This document shows, in pieces, positions 16,566 to 24,546 of a stretch of DNA of 37,696 nt. Numbering within the stretch: the first letter of the stretch is position 1; each line of letters opens with the position of its first letter. Below the pieces are notes generated by a model. The model worked only from the letters and a program-made list of their open reading frames with translations. It was not told the origin of the DNA and ran no database searches. Origin of the DNA: Pseudomonadota bacterium (GTDB taxonomy: Bacteria > Chloroflexota > Ktedonobacteria > Ktedonobacterales > JADMIN01); the NCBI GenBank assembly GCA_021324535.1, contig JAJPIU010000022.1, positions 1 through 37,696 on the forward strand. Direction: 5' to 3'. Both the position numbers and the translations under genes were made by a program.

Positions 16566-17543
16566 ATGGATGTGGGACAGACAAGCCAGCCTGGCGAACG
16601 ACGTACCTATGTCGCCCAGGCGACCGGTGTGATGCGTGCGCCACTCGCGCCCGCGCCGCTGGCCAGCGAACTGACTGGCTGGGATGTGCGGCTCTATCCC
16701 GGCTTGCGTGTCCCTGGCGTCCCCTCAGAGATTCGCTCGCGTCTGGGGCAGGCGCTTGGCGAGGTGGGTGTTGAAGCTGAGTTTTTCCTGGTCTTGGTCG
16801 AAAGTTTCCCTACCACCAGGCGTCCCGGCCATGCGCAAGGCGAAACGTTTCTGCGCCAGCTCGAGGCGTCGGGCCACCGGCTGGCTCATTCCGCTGATAC
16901 ACTTGAAATCGCCACGCAAAGTTACCTGACGGCGCTGCTCTCGGCGCATCCAGAATTGCGCCTGGTAGGGGCGGAAGAGGATGTCTGGTGGCCGCCATTT
17001 GCTGGCTATACGCTGATGGGCGAGCCGCTCGAGGCGCGTTTGCGGCGCGCAGGATACGCCTATCGCCATGTCAACGCGGTCTACCTGGCAAGCCATGTCG
17101 AAGCCATCGCCGAGCAACTGGCGCTGACGCTGTATGCCCTCAGTTCGCTGCCTCCTGCCGGTGTGGCGCCGCTCCGCACGCTTTACCAGGGACTCTATGA
17201 GCTATCGTCCTCGCTACAGGGCGATGTGGTTCCCCACCACATCACCGGGGTGAGCGCGCAGTATCCCGGCCTGCTGGCAAGCATCGCCCAACTGCGTATC
17301 CTCGACGCCGAGGAGGATACCTCGCTGGAAAGCGATCTCGCCTGGGCGCACGGGCAATACGCCACAGCCTATAACACCTATACTCGGTTGAGCGAGCAAG
17401 TGGCTAGCCCCCGACAGCAGACACGGCAGGCGCACGATGCCCGCGCCTGGGCCGCGCACACTGCCCAGGAATGGCGGCAGGTGATCACCTTCCTCGAATA
17501 TCTCCGCACCGGTGGCAGCATCTCGCAGCCGCGAACACGCTAG
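16566..17543 (+). CDS. Conserved-looking protein of unknown function (325 aa)
   Basis: I do not recognise this family. The protein is soluble-looking, with no signal peptide or membrane segment. Residues about 1-45 are Pro/Ala-rich and probably flexible. Residues about 45-175 contain alternating hydrophobic and charged segments, including VGVEAEFFLVLVESFPTT and an EEDVWWPPFAGY stretch. Residues 180-325 look mainly helical, with an A-W-A-H-G-Q-Y-A-T-A-Y-N-T-Y repeat-like pattern that would suit a TPR-type hairpin. Codon use and GC-rich third positions match its neighbours, and AAAGGG lies before the ATG at 16566, so it is very likely real. It stands alone: the upstream gene is separated by a hairpin and the downstream genes are on the other strand. 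Confidence 0.7.
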   Translation: MDVGQTSQPGERRTYVAQATGVMRAPLAPAPLASELTGWDVRLYPGLRVPGVPSEIRSRLGQALGEVGVEAEFFLVLVESFPTTRRPGHAQGETFLRQLEASGHRLAHSADTLEIATQSYLTALLSAHPELRLVGAEEDVWWPPFAGYTLMGEPLEARLRRAGYAYRHVNAVYLASHVEAIAEQLALTLYALSSLPPAGVAPLRTLYQGLYELSSSLQGDVVPHHITGVSAQYPGLLASIAQLRILDAEEDTSLESDLAWAHGQYATAYNTYTRLSEQVASPRQQTRQAHDARAWAAHTAQEWRQVITFLEYLRTGGSISQPRTR

Positions 17544-17551
17544 GCAAGCAG

Positions 17552-18016
17552 CTATGACGCTTTGCGACTTTGCTGCCTGTGTTGGGGGGTGTTGCGTTGC
17601 GACGGCTTGCTCTGGCGCAACTGCGGCAAGACATCACGCGCGTAGCCTTCGATGAAGGCGCGTTGATCCGGCCTGGCAGTGTGGAAGTAGAGTTCGGTGA
17701 AGCCCTGGTCAAGGTAGCGGCGCGCGAAGTCAATGTGATCTTGCGGGTGGGCTGAGATGCAGCACTTCTGTTTGATGGTGTCGGGGCCAGCCGCCGCGCC
17801 GAGCCATGTCCAGGTGAAACATGCCTGCCCCTCGTCGCTCCATGGATGAAAGTGATCGCTTACGTCGAGCGAGTCGAAGCCAGCCTCATCCGCAGCGATG
17901 GCGTGGTCGAGCAATTCGTTTGGCTCATACTGCTCCGGGCCGGCCTTCCAGCCCATCACCAGGGACGTGGCGTGTGTTTGTGTCGGTTGTGTCGTCTGCG
18001 TGCTTTTTTCGGTCAC
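17552..18016 (-). pseudogene. Internally deleted F420-type luciferase-like (LLM) oxidoreductase
   Basis: The 154-residue product joins the two ends of an LLM-class, F420-dependent-G6PDH-like enzyme that is normally a little over 300 residues. Residues 21-76 match the family N-terminus (A-x-x-A-G-F-D-S-L-D-V-S-D-H-F-H-P-W and T-W-T-W-L-G-A-A-A). Residues 78-137 match the C-terminus (C-C-I-S-A-H-P-Q-D-H and D-Q-R-A-F-I-E-G-Y-A-R-D-V-L-P). Roughly 170 residues, including most of the TIM barrel, are absent, with the frame kept. The junction falls near 17780-17790. The frame starts with GTG at 18016 behind an AAGGA site. The last 17 residues are Gln/Arg/Ser-rich. It cannot fold as a normal barrel, so it is most likely a decaying gene, although expression of a short protein is possible. 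It lies 75 bases upstream of... and reads in the same direction as the debranching enzyme gene, which precedes it on the minus strand. Confidence 0.75.
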
Positions 18017-18091
18017 GTTTCTTGTCCTTCACTCCTTGTGGTCTGTCATGGTCTGGCGGTACTGATGGTAGCCGATCAAGCCGATCAAGCG

Positions 18092-20443
18092 TCAGTCTGG
18101 CAACACCTGTGTATCGAGGTTGCTCATCTTGTCGAGGATGACCTCTGTCTCGCCATCGGGCGAGCGTTTGAAGTGAAGACTTCCGTTGCGCTTGCCCACC
18201 TTCAGCCCTGCGACATCGATCCGTTCGAGCCAGTCGGGTACCTCTGGGTTGCGCAGGTTCAGGCGCCCTTCTGCGGCATCTGGGGCAAAGCCCAGGGTAG
18301 CGGCCAGCAACAGAAATGGCGCGCCCGCCGCCCAGGATTGCGGAACACACGCGACAGGGTAGCGTGTGGGGCTATAGCCAAAGTGGCGCGTGAAGCCGCA
18401 GAACAACTCTGGCAAACGGGCGCCCTCAAACGAGAGGCTCAGGCCATAGAGGTTCCCCAGCAACTTGTTCGCCACATCCTTATGGCCGTAGAGCGCACAT
18501 CCCAGGCCAATCAGGGCGTTGTCGTGCGGCCAGACCGAGCCGTTGTGATAGCTCATGGGGTTATAGCGCGCGGCATGAGCCGAAAGTGTGCGAATGCCCC
18601 AGCCGGTGTACATATCCTCTTGCAGAAGACGTTCGATCAGTTTTTCGGCAAGCTCTTTGGGAACGATCCCTGGCCAGAGGCATTGTCCGGCATTCGAACT
18701 GACGACCTCGCAGGGACGCTTTGCGCCATCCAGCGCCAGATAGAAGGTCTGCTCTTCTTCCCACCAGAAGCGACGGACAAAGTTCGCCTGCAACGTCGTG
18801 GCGCGCTGTTCCCAGGTTTTCGCCTCGTCGTCGGGTCTTCCCATCTTGCGACCAAGTTCGGCCATCGCCAGGTAGGCGGCGTAGGCGTAGGCTTGCGCCT
18901 CACAGAGTGCAATCGGCCCCTGGGCGTAGCTTCCGTCGCGGTGCGAGATTGCGTCCCAGGAGTCCTTCCATCCCTGGTTGATCAGACCTTTCTCCGAGAA
19001 GCGATGGTATTCGATGAAGCCGTCGCCGTCTTTATCGCCATAGGTCAGCAGCCAGCGCGCCGCCGCCTCGGCATGGGGCCAGATTTGCCGCAAGAAGTCG
19101 AGATCGTTTGTCCAGCGGACATAGTTAGCCAGCGTGATCAAAAACAATGGGGTCGCGTCAACGCTGCCATAGTAAGGGATAAACGGCACCTCATGGCAGT
19201 TCGCCATCTCGCTCTGGCGGTACTCATGGAAGATTTTGCCTGGTTCCTCCTCGGTGAAGTTGTCTTCCTTCTCGCCCTGATAGGCTGCCTGAAAGGAAAG
19301 CGTCCCGCGTGCGATCTCCGGGAACCAGGGCAGGAACTCCAGGCTGGTGATCAGGGCGTCGCGCCCAAATGGGCAGACATACCAGGGGATGCCACCGTAG
19401 GGATAGAGGCCATCGGGTGTTACCGTAGACATCATCACCAGATCGTGAAGCCCACGGTTGAGCAGACGATTGAAAAAGACGTTGTTGCTGCTGACCTCTG
19501 GGATGCGCAGATGCGGAATGGTCAAGGCGCCCTGCGCTTCTTGTAAGGTTTTCGCGCTTTGCGTGTGTTGTGTGGCTTGTGTCTCCGTCAGCGCGCCAGT
19601 GTGCGCAGGCGCCTTCGGCCACGATTCCGACCATGGGTCTTCGTCGGCTGTCCGTTGTGCGGCGTGTCCGGCTGCCGCCCGCCAGACACTTCGCCCATGG
19701 GGATCACGTTCGGTCAGGTCGGCCGTAATGATCACCTGCCTGGTTGCCCCCTGGTGAAGCGGAAGACGCCAGAACGCAGCGTTTGCCGAGATGGTGGTTG
19801 CTGTTGGCGAGAAAGTGACCTGGGTGGTGCGCTCTATCTGGTCAAGCCCCCGGTACGAGAAAAACGCGCCATCTGTGCTGAACTGTGGCTCGGCAAGCTG
19901 CCCGCGTGCAGCGCGTACCATCCCGCGCACTTCAAAAAGGTCGGAGAAATCAGCGCCGAGTTTGAGCGCCAGCATGACTTCCAGCGGCTCAGACACATAG
20001 CTGGTGACGCTGAACGTCTGGGTGAGCCGCCGTCCGCGAATCTCGAGCATGCGCCGCACATGCACAACGCCCTGCTGCACATCCTGTGCATTGCCAACGG
20101 TTTTCACCAGATAGGGATTGGTCAGATCGATCTCGCACGAACCTTCCTCATCGGAGATAGAGTGTGAGAGCGGCGTCAACACCTGCCCATCCAGGAAAAG
20201 GTCGCAGGTACGCAGGAAACGCAAGCCGTGCCAGAAAAGGCCGGTCTCCTGTTCGGAGACCGGCAGGTCGCCACGGGTATCAGTCACCATGAAGGCTCCG
20301 CCGTGTTTGAGCGAGATTTTTTCGACGGCGATGCTTGCTGTTCCCTGCAAAACGTAGGGATCGGCATGTGCGCCGGTTCGCATACTTTCCACCGTCTGCG
20401 ATGTATTGACCGGTAATCGTTCAGAAGGTGTTGGCGAAGTCAT
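18092..20443 (-). CDS. Glycogen debranching enzyme, amylo-alpha-1,6-glucosidase family
   Basis: This 783-residue protein has two domains. Residues about 25-245 are the N-terminal glycogen debranching domain (beta-rich; D-T-R-G-D and GLFWHGLRFL). After a Thr/Gln-rich linker (about 275-300), residues about 310-760 form the (alpha/alpha)6 glucosidase-like domain, with PFGRDALITS near 355, DKDGDGFIEY near 475, and GWKDSWDAI near 490. A YNPMSYHNGSVWPHDN block lies near 630. Proteins of this architecture release the alpha-1,6 branch glucose of glycogen or act on related glucosides in the cytoplasm; the exact substrate cannot be read from sequence. GAGGAG lies a few bases before the ATG. It is downstream of the stress-type protein gene on the same strand. 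Confidence 0.88.
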   Translation of the reverse strand: MTSPTPSERLPVNTSQTVESMRTGAHADPYVLQGTASIAVEKISLKHGGAFMVTDTRGDLPVSEQETGLFWHGLRFLRTCDLFLDGQVLTPLSHSISDEEGSCEIDLTNPYLVKTVGNAQDVQQGVVHVRRMLEIRGRRLTQTFSVTSYVSEPLEVMLALKLGADFSDLFEVRGMVRAARGQLAEPQFSTDGAFFSYRGLDQIERTTQVTFSPTATTISANAAFWRLPLHQGATRQVIITADLTERDPHGRSVWRAAAGHAAQRTADEDPWSESWPKAPAHTGALTETQATQHTQSAKTLQEAQGALTIPHLRIPEVSSNNVFFNRLLNRGLHDLVMMSTVTPDGLYPYGGIPWYVCPFGRDALITSLEFLPWFPEIARGTLSFQAAYQGEKEDNFTEEEPGKIFHEYRQSEMANCHEVPFIPYYGSVDATPLFLITLANYVRWTNDLDFLRQIWPHAEAAARWLLTYGDKDGDGFIEYHRFSEKGLINQGWKDSWDAISHRDGSYAQGPIALCEAQAYAYAAYLAMAELGRKMGRPDDEAKTWEQRATTLQANFVRRFWWEEEQTFYLALDGAKRPCEVVSSNAGQCLWPGIVPKELAEKLIERLLQEDMYTGWGIRTLSAHAARYNPMSYHNGSVWPHDNALIGLGCALYGHKDVANKLLGNLYGLSLSFEGARLPELFCGFTRHFGYSPTRYPVACVPQSWAAGAPFLLLAATLGFAPDAAEGRLNLRNPEVPDWLERIDVAGLKVGKRNGSLHFKRSPDGETEVILDKMSNLDTQVLPD

Positions 20444-20468
20444 GGCTCTCCTCTACATGGCTAAACGG

Positions 20469-20585
20469 CTACATATCGGTTGATTCCTCGTCGATGATGA
20501 TCGCCTCATCGGTTGTGGGATGAGGCGCATTCATCTGATCCGAGGGTGTTCCGGCGTCGGGTGGCGTGTTGGGCTGGCGATTCAT
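20469..20585 (-). CDS. Possible 38-residue acidic peptide
   Basis: An ATG frame of 38 codons encodes MNRQPNTPPDAGTPSDQMNA followed by an acidic C-terminal half (T-D-E-A-I-I-I-D-E-E-S-T-D-M). It lies 18 bases after the stress-type protein gene and 25 bases before the debranching enzyme gene, in the same direction. Pro/Asp/Thr-rich composition resembles the disordered ends of neighbouring stress proteins. No good ribosome binding site is visible, so it would depend on translational coupling. It may equally be a chance frame. Confidence 0.3.
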   Translation of the reverse strand: MNRQPNTPPDAGTPSDQMNAPHPTTDEAIIIDEESTDM

Positions 20586-20603
20586 CACTGGCGCGCCAGG
20601 GGC

Positions 20604-21545
20604 TTAGTTTGCCGGATTAGCGTCGCTGGCGTCGCGCGCATCGCCCTGAGTCCTTTGGCCGCCCTGAGCCAGATCGGCGGCATCCATGCTGTTTATTGTA
20701 CTCCCATTAGCAAGCCCGGTCACGCTGGAATCAGTTGCGGCGCCCATGCCCGCCAGACCTGTTGCGCTGCTGTCGGCGCCAACTCCCGCGCCGGAGACGC
20801 CCGTTGAACTGGCGCTGGGCGGTGTGTTTGTCCCAGCTATGCCAGATGCGCCAATGTTGTAATCTCGCGTTGCTGGAGCGGATGACATGGGGCCAGTCAG
20901 CCCGGCGGCGCTTGTATCGCCACCCACGCTCGCGCCAACCAGGCCGGTTCCGCTGGTGTTCTGAGCGGACGTCATGTTATCGGCGTTGGCGACTGCGCCG
21001 GTCAGCCCGCTGGGGCTGGTATCGGTTCCAACGCCTGCGCCCGCCATGCCACTGCTTGCGGCGGGCTGTTCCGTCTGAGGTGGAACATAGGGGGTGTCCA
21101 CATTGACACCCACGACATCCACTTCATCTACTACTTCATCCGTTGGCTGAGCGTCGCGGTTGATAGGATCGTTTTCGCTGTTCACTCTAAGACCTCCCCT
21201 GTTCACACTGATGTCTTGCGCGCCATTGCGCTTCATAATGACCACTGCTTCGGTGTCGCGTCCCTGGGGGACGACAATCACCTGAACGCGCTCCTCTGGA
21301 GTATTCTCCACTACCTGATCGATCTGATTGAGCGCGGCGTCTGCGCCGCCTGAGGCCATCTGGTCACCAGGGCGCGGCCAGGTACGCTCATCACGTATGA
21401 CCGCGCCCAACCGCGACATATCAAACCCCGCGTCCTTTAACTCGGCCAGCGCCAGATCAGCCGCCGCACGGTTGGGAAACACCCCGATGAGTTCATACTG
21501 CTCGTCTTGGCCGGACTGACCCTGCTGGTTCTCCATTGGCGTCAC
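20604..21545 (-). CDS. General-stress-protein-17M-like domain with a Gly/Ala/Ser/Thr repeat tail
   Basis: Residues about 16-105 resemble the general stress protein 17M-like (YflT-type) domain, with YELIGVFPNRAAADLALAEL, then A-G-F-D and a second strand E-E-R-V-Q-V-I-V-V. Residues about 105-160 are acidic. Residues 165-290 are a low-complexity tail built from degenerate copies of a unit like G-A-G-V-G-x-D-[ST]-S-x-x-G-L-x-G: GAGVGTDTSPSGLTG, GASVGGDTSAAGLTG, GAGVGADSSATGLAG and GAATDSSVTGLANG. The tail has no membrane segment or signal. GTG at 21545 is used, with AAAGG about 11 bases upstream; an ATG three codons in is possible. It diverges from the SDR gene at 21831 across a region with a perfect palindrome. 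A role in stress or desiccation tolerance is a guess from the domain and tail. Confidence 0.7.
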   Translation of the reverse strand: MTPMENQQGQSGQDEQYELIGVFPNRAAADLALAELKDAGFDMSRLGAVIRDERTWPRPGDQMASGGADAALNQIDQVVENTPEERVQVIVVPQGRDTEAVVIMKRNGAQDISVNRGGLRVNSENDPINRDAQPTDEVVDEVDVVGVNVDTPYVPPQTEQPAASSGMAGAGVGTDTSPSGLTGAVANADNMTSAQNTSGTGLVGASVGGDTSAAGLTGPMSSAPATRDYNIGASGIAGTNTPPSASSTGVSGAGVGADSSATGLAGMGAATDSSVTGLANGSTINSMDAADLAQGGQRTQGDARDASDANPAN

Positions 21546-21629
21546 TGCGTTACCAACCTTTCTGCGTTGAATTGGCTGCGCATGCTCATCTCTAGCTATC
21601 TCGCATCACGCATGCCAAGGTAGGTGTTG

Positions 21630-21657
21630 TTGAGAAAATATATCACAACGTGATATT
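21630..21657 (+). promoter_or_regulatory. Candidate sigma-70 promoter overlapping a palindromic operator
   Basis: TTGAGA (21630-21635) and GATATT (21652-21657) are separated by 16 bases and could be a -35/-10 pair reading toward the SDR gene at 21831. The perfect palindrome at 21640-21656 fills the spacer and -10 box. The 5' leader would then be about 165 bases long. Confidence 0.35.
21640..21656. promoter_or_regulatory. Perfect 7-3-7 palindrome, operator-like
   Basis: ATATCAC-AAC-GTGATAT lies in the 285-base gap between the divergent stress-protein and SDR genes. Arm length and short spacer suit a dimeric helix-turn-helix repressor. No regulator gene lies next to it. Confidence 0.5.
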
Positions 21658-21830
21658 GCGGGAAGATTGGCGGGAGATTGGCGCCACCTTTGCAAGGAAC
21701 GAAAGCGGCGCTTCCATGCGAACAAACGCTGACCTATTCAAGAGTTTCGAGAGATTCGCAAGAGATTCACAGAGAAGGGAAACCATGAACGGCACAAACA
21801 ACAGCACGCACACCAGAGGAGGGAGAGGCG

Positions 21831-22988
21831 ATGGAAGGTAGTCATTCGTCAGGCCAGGCGCAGACGCTTGATATGCGCAATACTCCTGCGGCGCCAGCTA
21901 CGCAAGGACGGCAGGGGCGACAGACGGCGCGCGCCACGCATGAGGTGGTCGTCATCACTGGCGCATCGGCGGGTGTGGGGCGGGCGACCGTGAGGGCATT
22001 CGCTCGTCGCGGCGCGTGGATTGGTCTGCTAGCGCGTGGCCATGCTGGCCTCGAGGCGGCTCGCGCCGAGGTGGAGGCGCTTGGCGGACGGGCAATCGCC
22101 ATCCCAACCGATGTGGCGGACGCCGAGCAGGTAGAGGCGGCGGCGGCGCAGGTGGAGGAAGCGTTTGGCCCGATTGACATCTGGGTCAACGACGCCATGA
22201 CCTCCGTCTTCTCGCCTTTCAAGGAGATGACGAACGACGAGTTCAAGCGTGTGACGGAGGTGACATATCTCGGCTTTGTCTATGGGACAAAGGCCGCGCT
22301 CAAGCGCATGATCCCGCGCAATCACGGGGTGATCGTTCAGGTCGGTTCGGCGCTGGCCTATCGCGGCATCCCCTTGCAATCGGGCTATTGCGGCTCCAAG
22401 CACGCCATCCAGGGATTCACCGAGTCGGTGCGTACCGAGCTGATGCACGACCACAGTAAAGTGCGCATCACGATGGTGCAGATGCCTGCGCTCAACACGC
22501 CGCAGTTCAACTGGGTGAAAAGCCGTTTGCCGCGTCAGGCGCAGCCCGTTCCACCAATCTACCAGCCTGAGGTGGCCGCCGAGGCGATCTACTTTGCGGC
22601 GCATCACAAGCGGCGCCAGATATACGTTGGCCTCTCGACGGTCATTGCCATCTGGGGAAACAACATGGCGCCGTGGCTGGGCGACTGGTATCTGAGCCGC
22701 ACGGGCTACAAGAGCCAGCAAACCGACCAGCTACGCGATCCACGTACACCAAACAATCTCTATCAGCCAGTGGATGATGCGCATGATTACGGCGCGCATG
22801 GCCGGTTTGATCAACGCGCAACCTCGTACAGCAAAGAACTCTGGCTCGATCTCTATCGGCCACAGATCCTTGGCGCTACCCTGGCGACGCTTGGTGTGGC
22901 TGCCCTTGGCGCGCTGGCCTGGCGCAACAAATGGGGGCTTGGCAAAGTGGCGCTCAAAGGCGCGCTGCGGCGCGTGATTGGCAGGTAA
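21831..22988 (+). CDS. Short-chain dehydrogenase with C-terminal membrane tail
   Basis: This 385-residue protein has a classical SDR domain in residues about 35-290: TGASAGVG (G44, G48, G50) and catalytic S173, Y186 and K190 (Y-C-G-S-K). The NAG motif is altered to V-N-D-A. The extra 95 residues include YLSRTGYKSQQ, a Tyr/Asp/His-rich segment and one hydrophobic stretch (about 345-362) before a basic end, suggesting membrane anchoring. The reaction is NAD(P)-dependent alcohol/ketone interconversion on an unknown substrate. GAGGGAGAGG lies before the ATG. It is the first gene of a same-strand series through 32467, with the cytochrome/molybdopterin gene 30 bases on. SDRs of this long type often sit beside GMC oxidoreductases, as here, which suggests a shared pathway. 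Confidence 0.82.
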   Translation: MEGSHSSGQAQTLDMRNTPAAPATQGRQGRQTARATHEVVVITGASAGVGRATVRAFARRGAWIGLLARGHAGLEAARAEVEALGGRAIAIPTDVADAEQVEAAAAQVEEAFGPIDIWVNDAMTSVFSPFKEMTNDEFKRVTEVTYLGFVYGTKAALKRMIPRNHGVIVQVGSALAYRGIPLQSGYCGSKHAIQGFTESVRTELMHDHSKVRITMVQMPALNTPQFNWVKSRLPRQAQPVPPIYQPEVAAEAIYFAAHHKRRQIYVGLSTVIAIWGNNMAPWLGDWYLSRTGYKSQQTDQLRDPRTPNNLYQPVDDAHDYGAHGRFDQRATSYSKELWLDLYRPQILGATLATLGVAALGALAWRNKWGLGKVALKGALRRVIGR

Positions 22989-23018
22989 AACCGCGAGTGT
23001 AGGGAGGGTGTGCGTGGT

Positions 23019-24494
23019 ATGGTCGGAGCGGACTTCCCGGTGTGGCTGCGAACGGCCCACTGGATCAACGTGTTGTTCATCGGGCTGCTGGTGCGGTCGG
23101 GCATCCAGATTCTTGGCTCGTATCCGCGTCTCTATTGGACGAAGTATGCCGCGCCGGGCAAGGAGTGGCTGAAGTTCACCAAATGGCGGCCACCCAGCGA
23201 TGGCCGCCTGTGGACGACGCTTGAGGCAGAGGCCGACGTCTCGCCGTTGATCGGCCAGCCGGGCGGCAACAACCTGGGGCTAGGCCGCCACTGGCATTTC
23301 TTCTCGGTGGCGTTCTGGATACTCAACGGCGTGATCTACGTCATCCTGCTCTTTGCCACCGGCGAATGGACACGGCTGATTCCCACCTCCTGGTCAATCA
23401 TCCCCGACGCCTGGCATACCTTCGTGACGTACATCACGTTTCACCTGCCGCCACAGAGCGAGTTCCATCCTTATGATCCGCTTCAACAACTGGCCTACGC
23501 GGGCGTTGTGTTTCTTCTGGGGCCGTTTCTGATTCTCACCGGCGCCGCACAATCGCCGTCGGTCGAGGCGCAGTTCCCCTGGTATTCGCGCATCTTTGGC
23601 GGACGCCAACGCGCGCGCAGCCTGCACTTTCTTGGGCTGCTCGCGGTAATCGCCTTCACGATTGTGCATACGGCGATGGTGATCATTACCGGCCTGGGGC
23701 ATAACCTGGGCGACATTATGCTAGGGACGGATCAGGCGGCGACGCAAGGGATCGCGATTGCTCTGGGCGTCGGGGTAATCGTGGTGATCCTGGCGATCTA
23801 TGCGCTTACCTCGTGGGTCTCGCTCCGCAGGCCACGCATGGCGCAGCACGCGCTTGGCGCGGTCATTCGCCCGCCGATGCGGCTGCTGGCTGACGAGACA
23901 CGCTCCCGCCAGGAATACCCCAAAGAAGACATCTCACCGGTCTTCCTGGTCAACGGCGCGCCGCCCGATAGCCCTGAGTTCCTCTCATTGATGTGGCAGG
24001 AGTTTTCCGGGTATCGCCTGGAGGTGAAAGGGCTGGTAAAACGCTCGCTCTCGCTCTCGCTACATGATCTGCGGATGTTGCCCAAACAGACGCAGATCAC
24101 CCAGCACAACTGCATCCAGGGGTGGAGTTCCGTTGGAGAGTGGGGCGGAACACCGCTGTCAAAGGTGCTCGATCTCTGCGAGCCACTGCCAGAGGCGCGC
24201 TACGCCGTCTTCTGGTCATTCTCGCGCGACACCAAAGGCGAGCCTTTCTATGAGGTCATCCCCCTGACGCTTGCGCGCCACCCACAGACGATCCTCGCCT
24301 ATGAGATGAACGGCGGCCCACTGCCGATGTCGCATGGGGCGCCGCTGCGCCTACGCGCAGAGACGCTGCTTGGCTTCAAGATGACCAAGTGGATCGAGCG
24401 CATCGAGCTGGTAGAAGACTACTCAACTATCCGCGAGGGCCAGGGTGGCTCCCGCGAAGACAACCGCTACTACGAACTGTACGCGGCAATTTGA
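23019..24494 (+). CDS. Cytochrome b561-like membrane domain fused to a molybdopterin (sulfite-oxidase/YedY-type) domain
   Basis: Residues about 1-260 contain at least four membrane segments with candidate haem ligands H14 (R-T-A-H-W), H203 and H217, as in cytochrome b561/formate dehydrogenase gamma subunits. Residues about 295-491 are an oxidoreductase molybdopterin-binding domain: H-N-C365-I-Q-G-W, where C365 would bind molybdenum, and M-N-G-G-P-L-P further on. The fusion would pass electrons between a molybdenum centre and the quinone pool without a separate membrane subunit. No Tat signal is visible, so which side of the membrane the molybdenum domain faces is unclear. AGGGAGG lies 11 bases before ATG 23019; a GTG at 23010 is too close to it. 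The substrate is unknown; S- or N-oxides, sulfite or damaged methionine are known for relatives. Confidence 0.85.
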   Translation: MVGADFPVWLRTAHWINVLFIGLLVRSGIQILGSYPRLYWTKYAAPGKEWLKFTKWRPPSDGRLWTTLEAEADVSPLIGQPGGNNLGLGRHWHFFSVAFWILNGVIYVILLFATGEWTRLIPTSWSIIPDAWHTFVTYITFHLPPQSEFHPYDPLQQLAYAGVVFLLGPFLILTGAAQSPSVEAQFPWYSRIFGGRQRARSLHFLGLLAVIAFTIVHTAMVIITGLGHNLGDIMLGTDQAATQGIAIALGVGVIVVILAIYALTSWVSLRRPRMAQHALGAVIRPPMRLLADETRSRQEYPKEDISPVFLVNGAPPDSPEFLSLMWQEFSGYRLEVKGLVKRSLSLSLHDLRMLPKQTQITQHNCIQGWSSVGEWGGTPLSKVLDLCEPLPEARYAVFWSFSRDTKGEPFYEVIPLTLARHPQTILAYEMNGGPLPMSHGAPLRLRAETLLGFKMTKWIERIELVEDYSTIREGQGGSREDNRYYELYAAI

Positions 24495-24546
24495 TTCTGC
24501 GCATGAAAGCAGCAAGAAAGCACACGCATGAGAAAGGATACTGTAC

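Noticed and set aside
17846-19546. A 566-codon open frame on the plus strand, opposite the debranching enzyme gene
   Set aside because: Its product has no family resemblance, while the minus strand encodes a complete two-domain enzyme. Long antisense frames are common in GC-rich genes.
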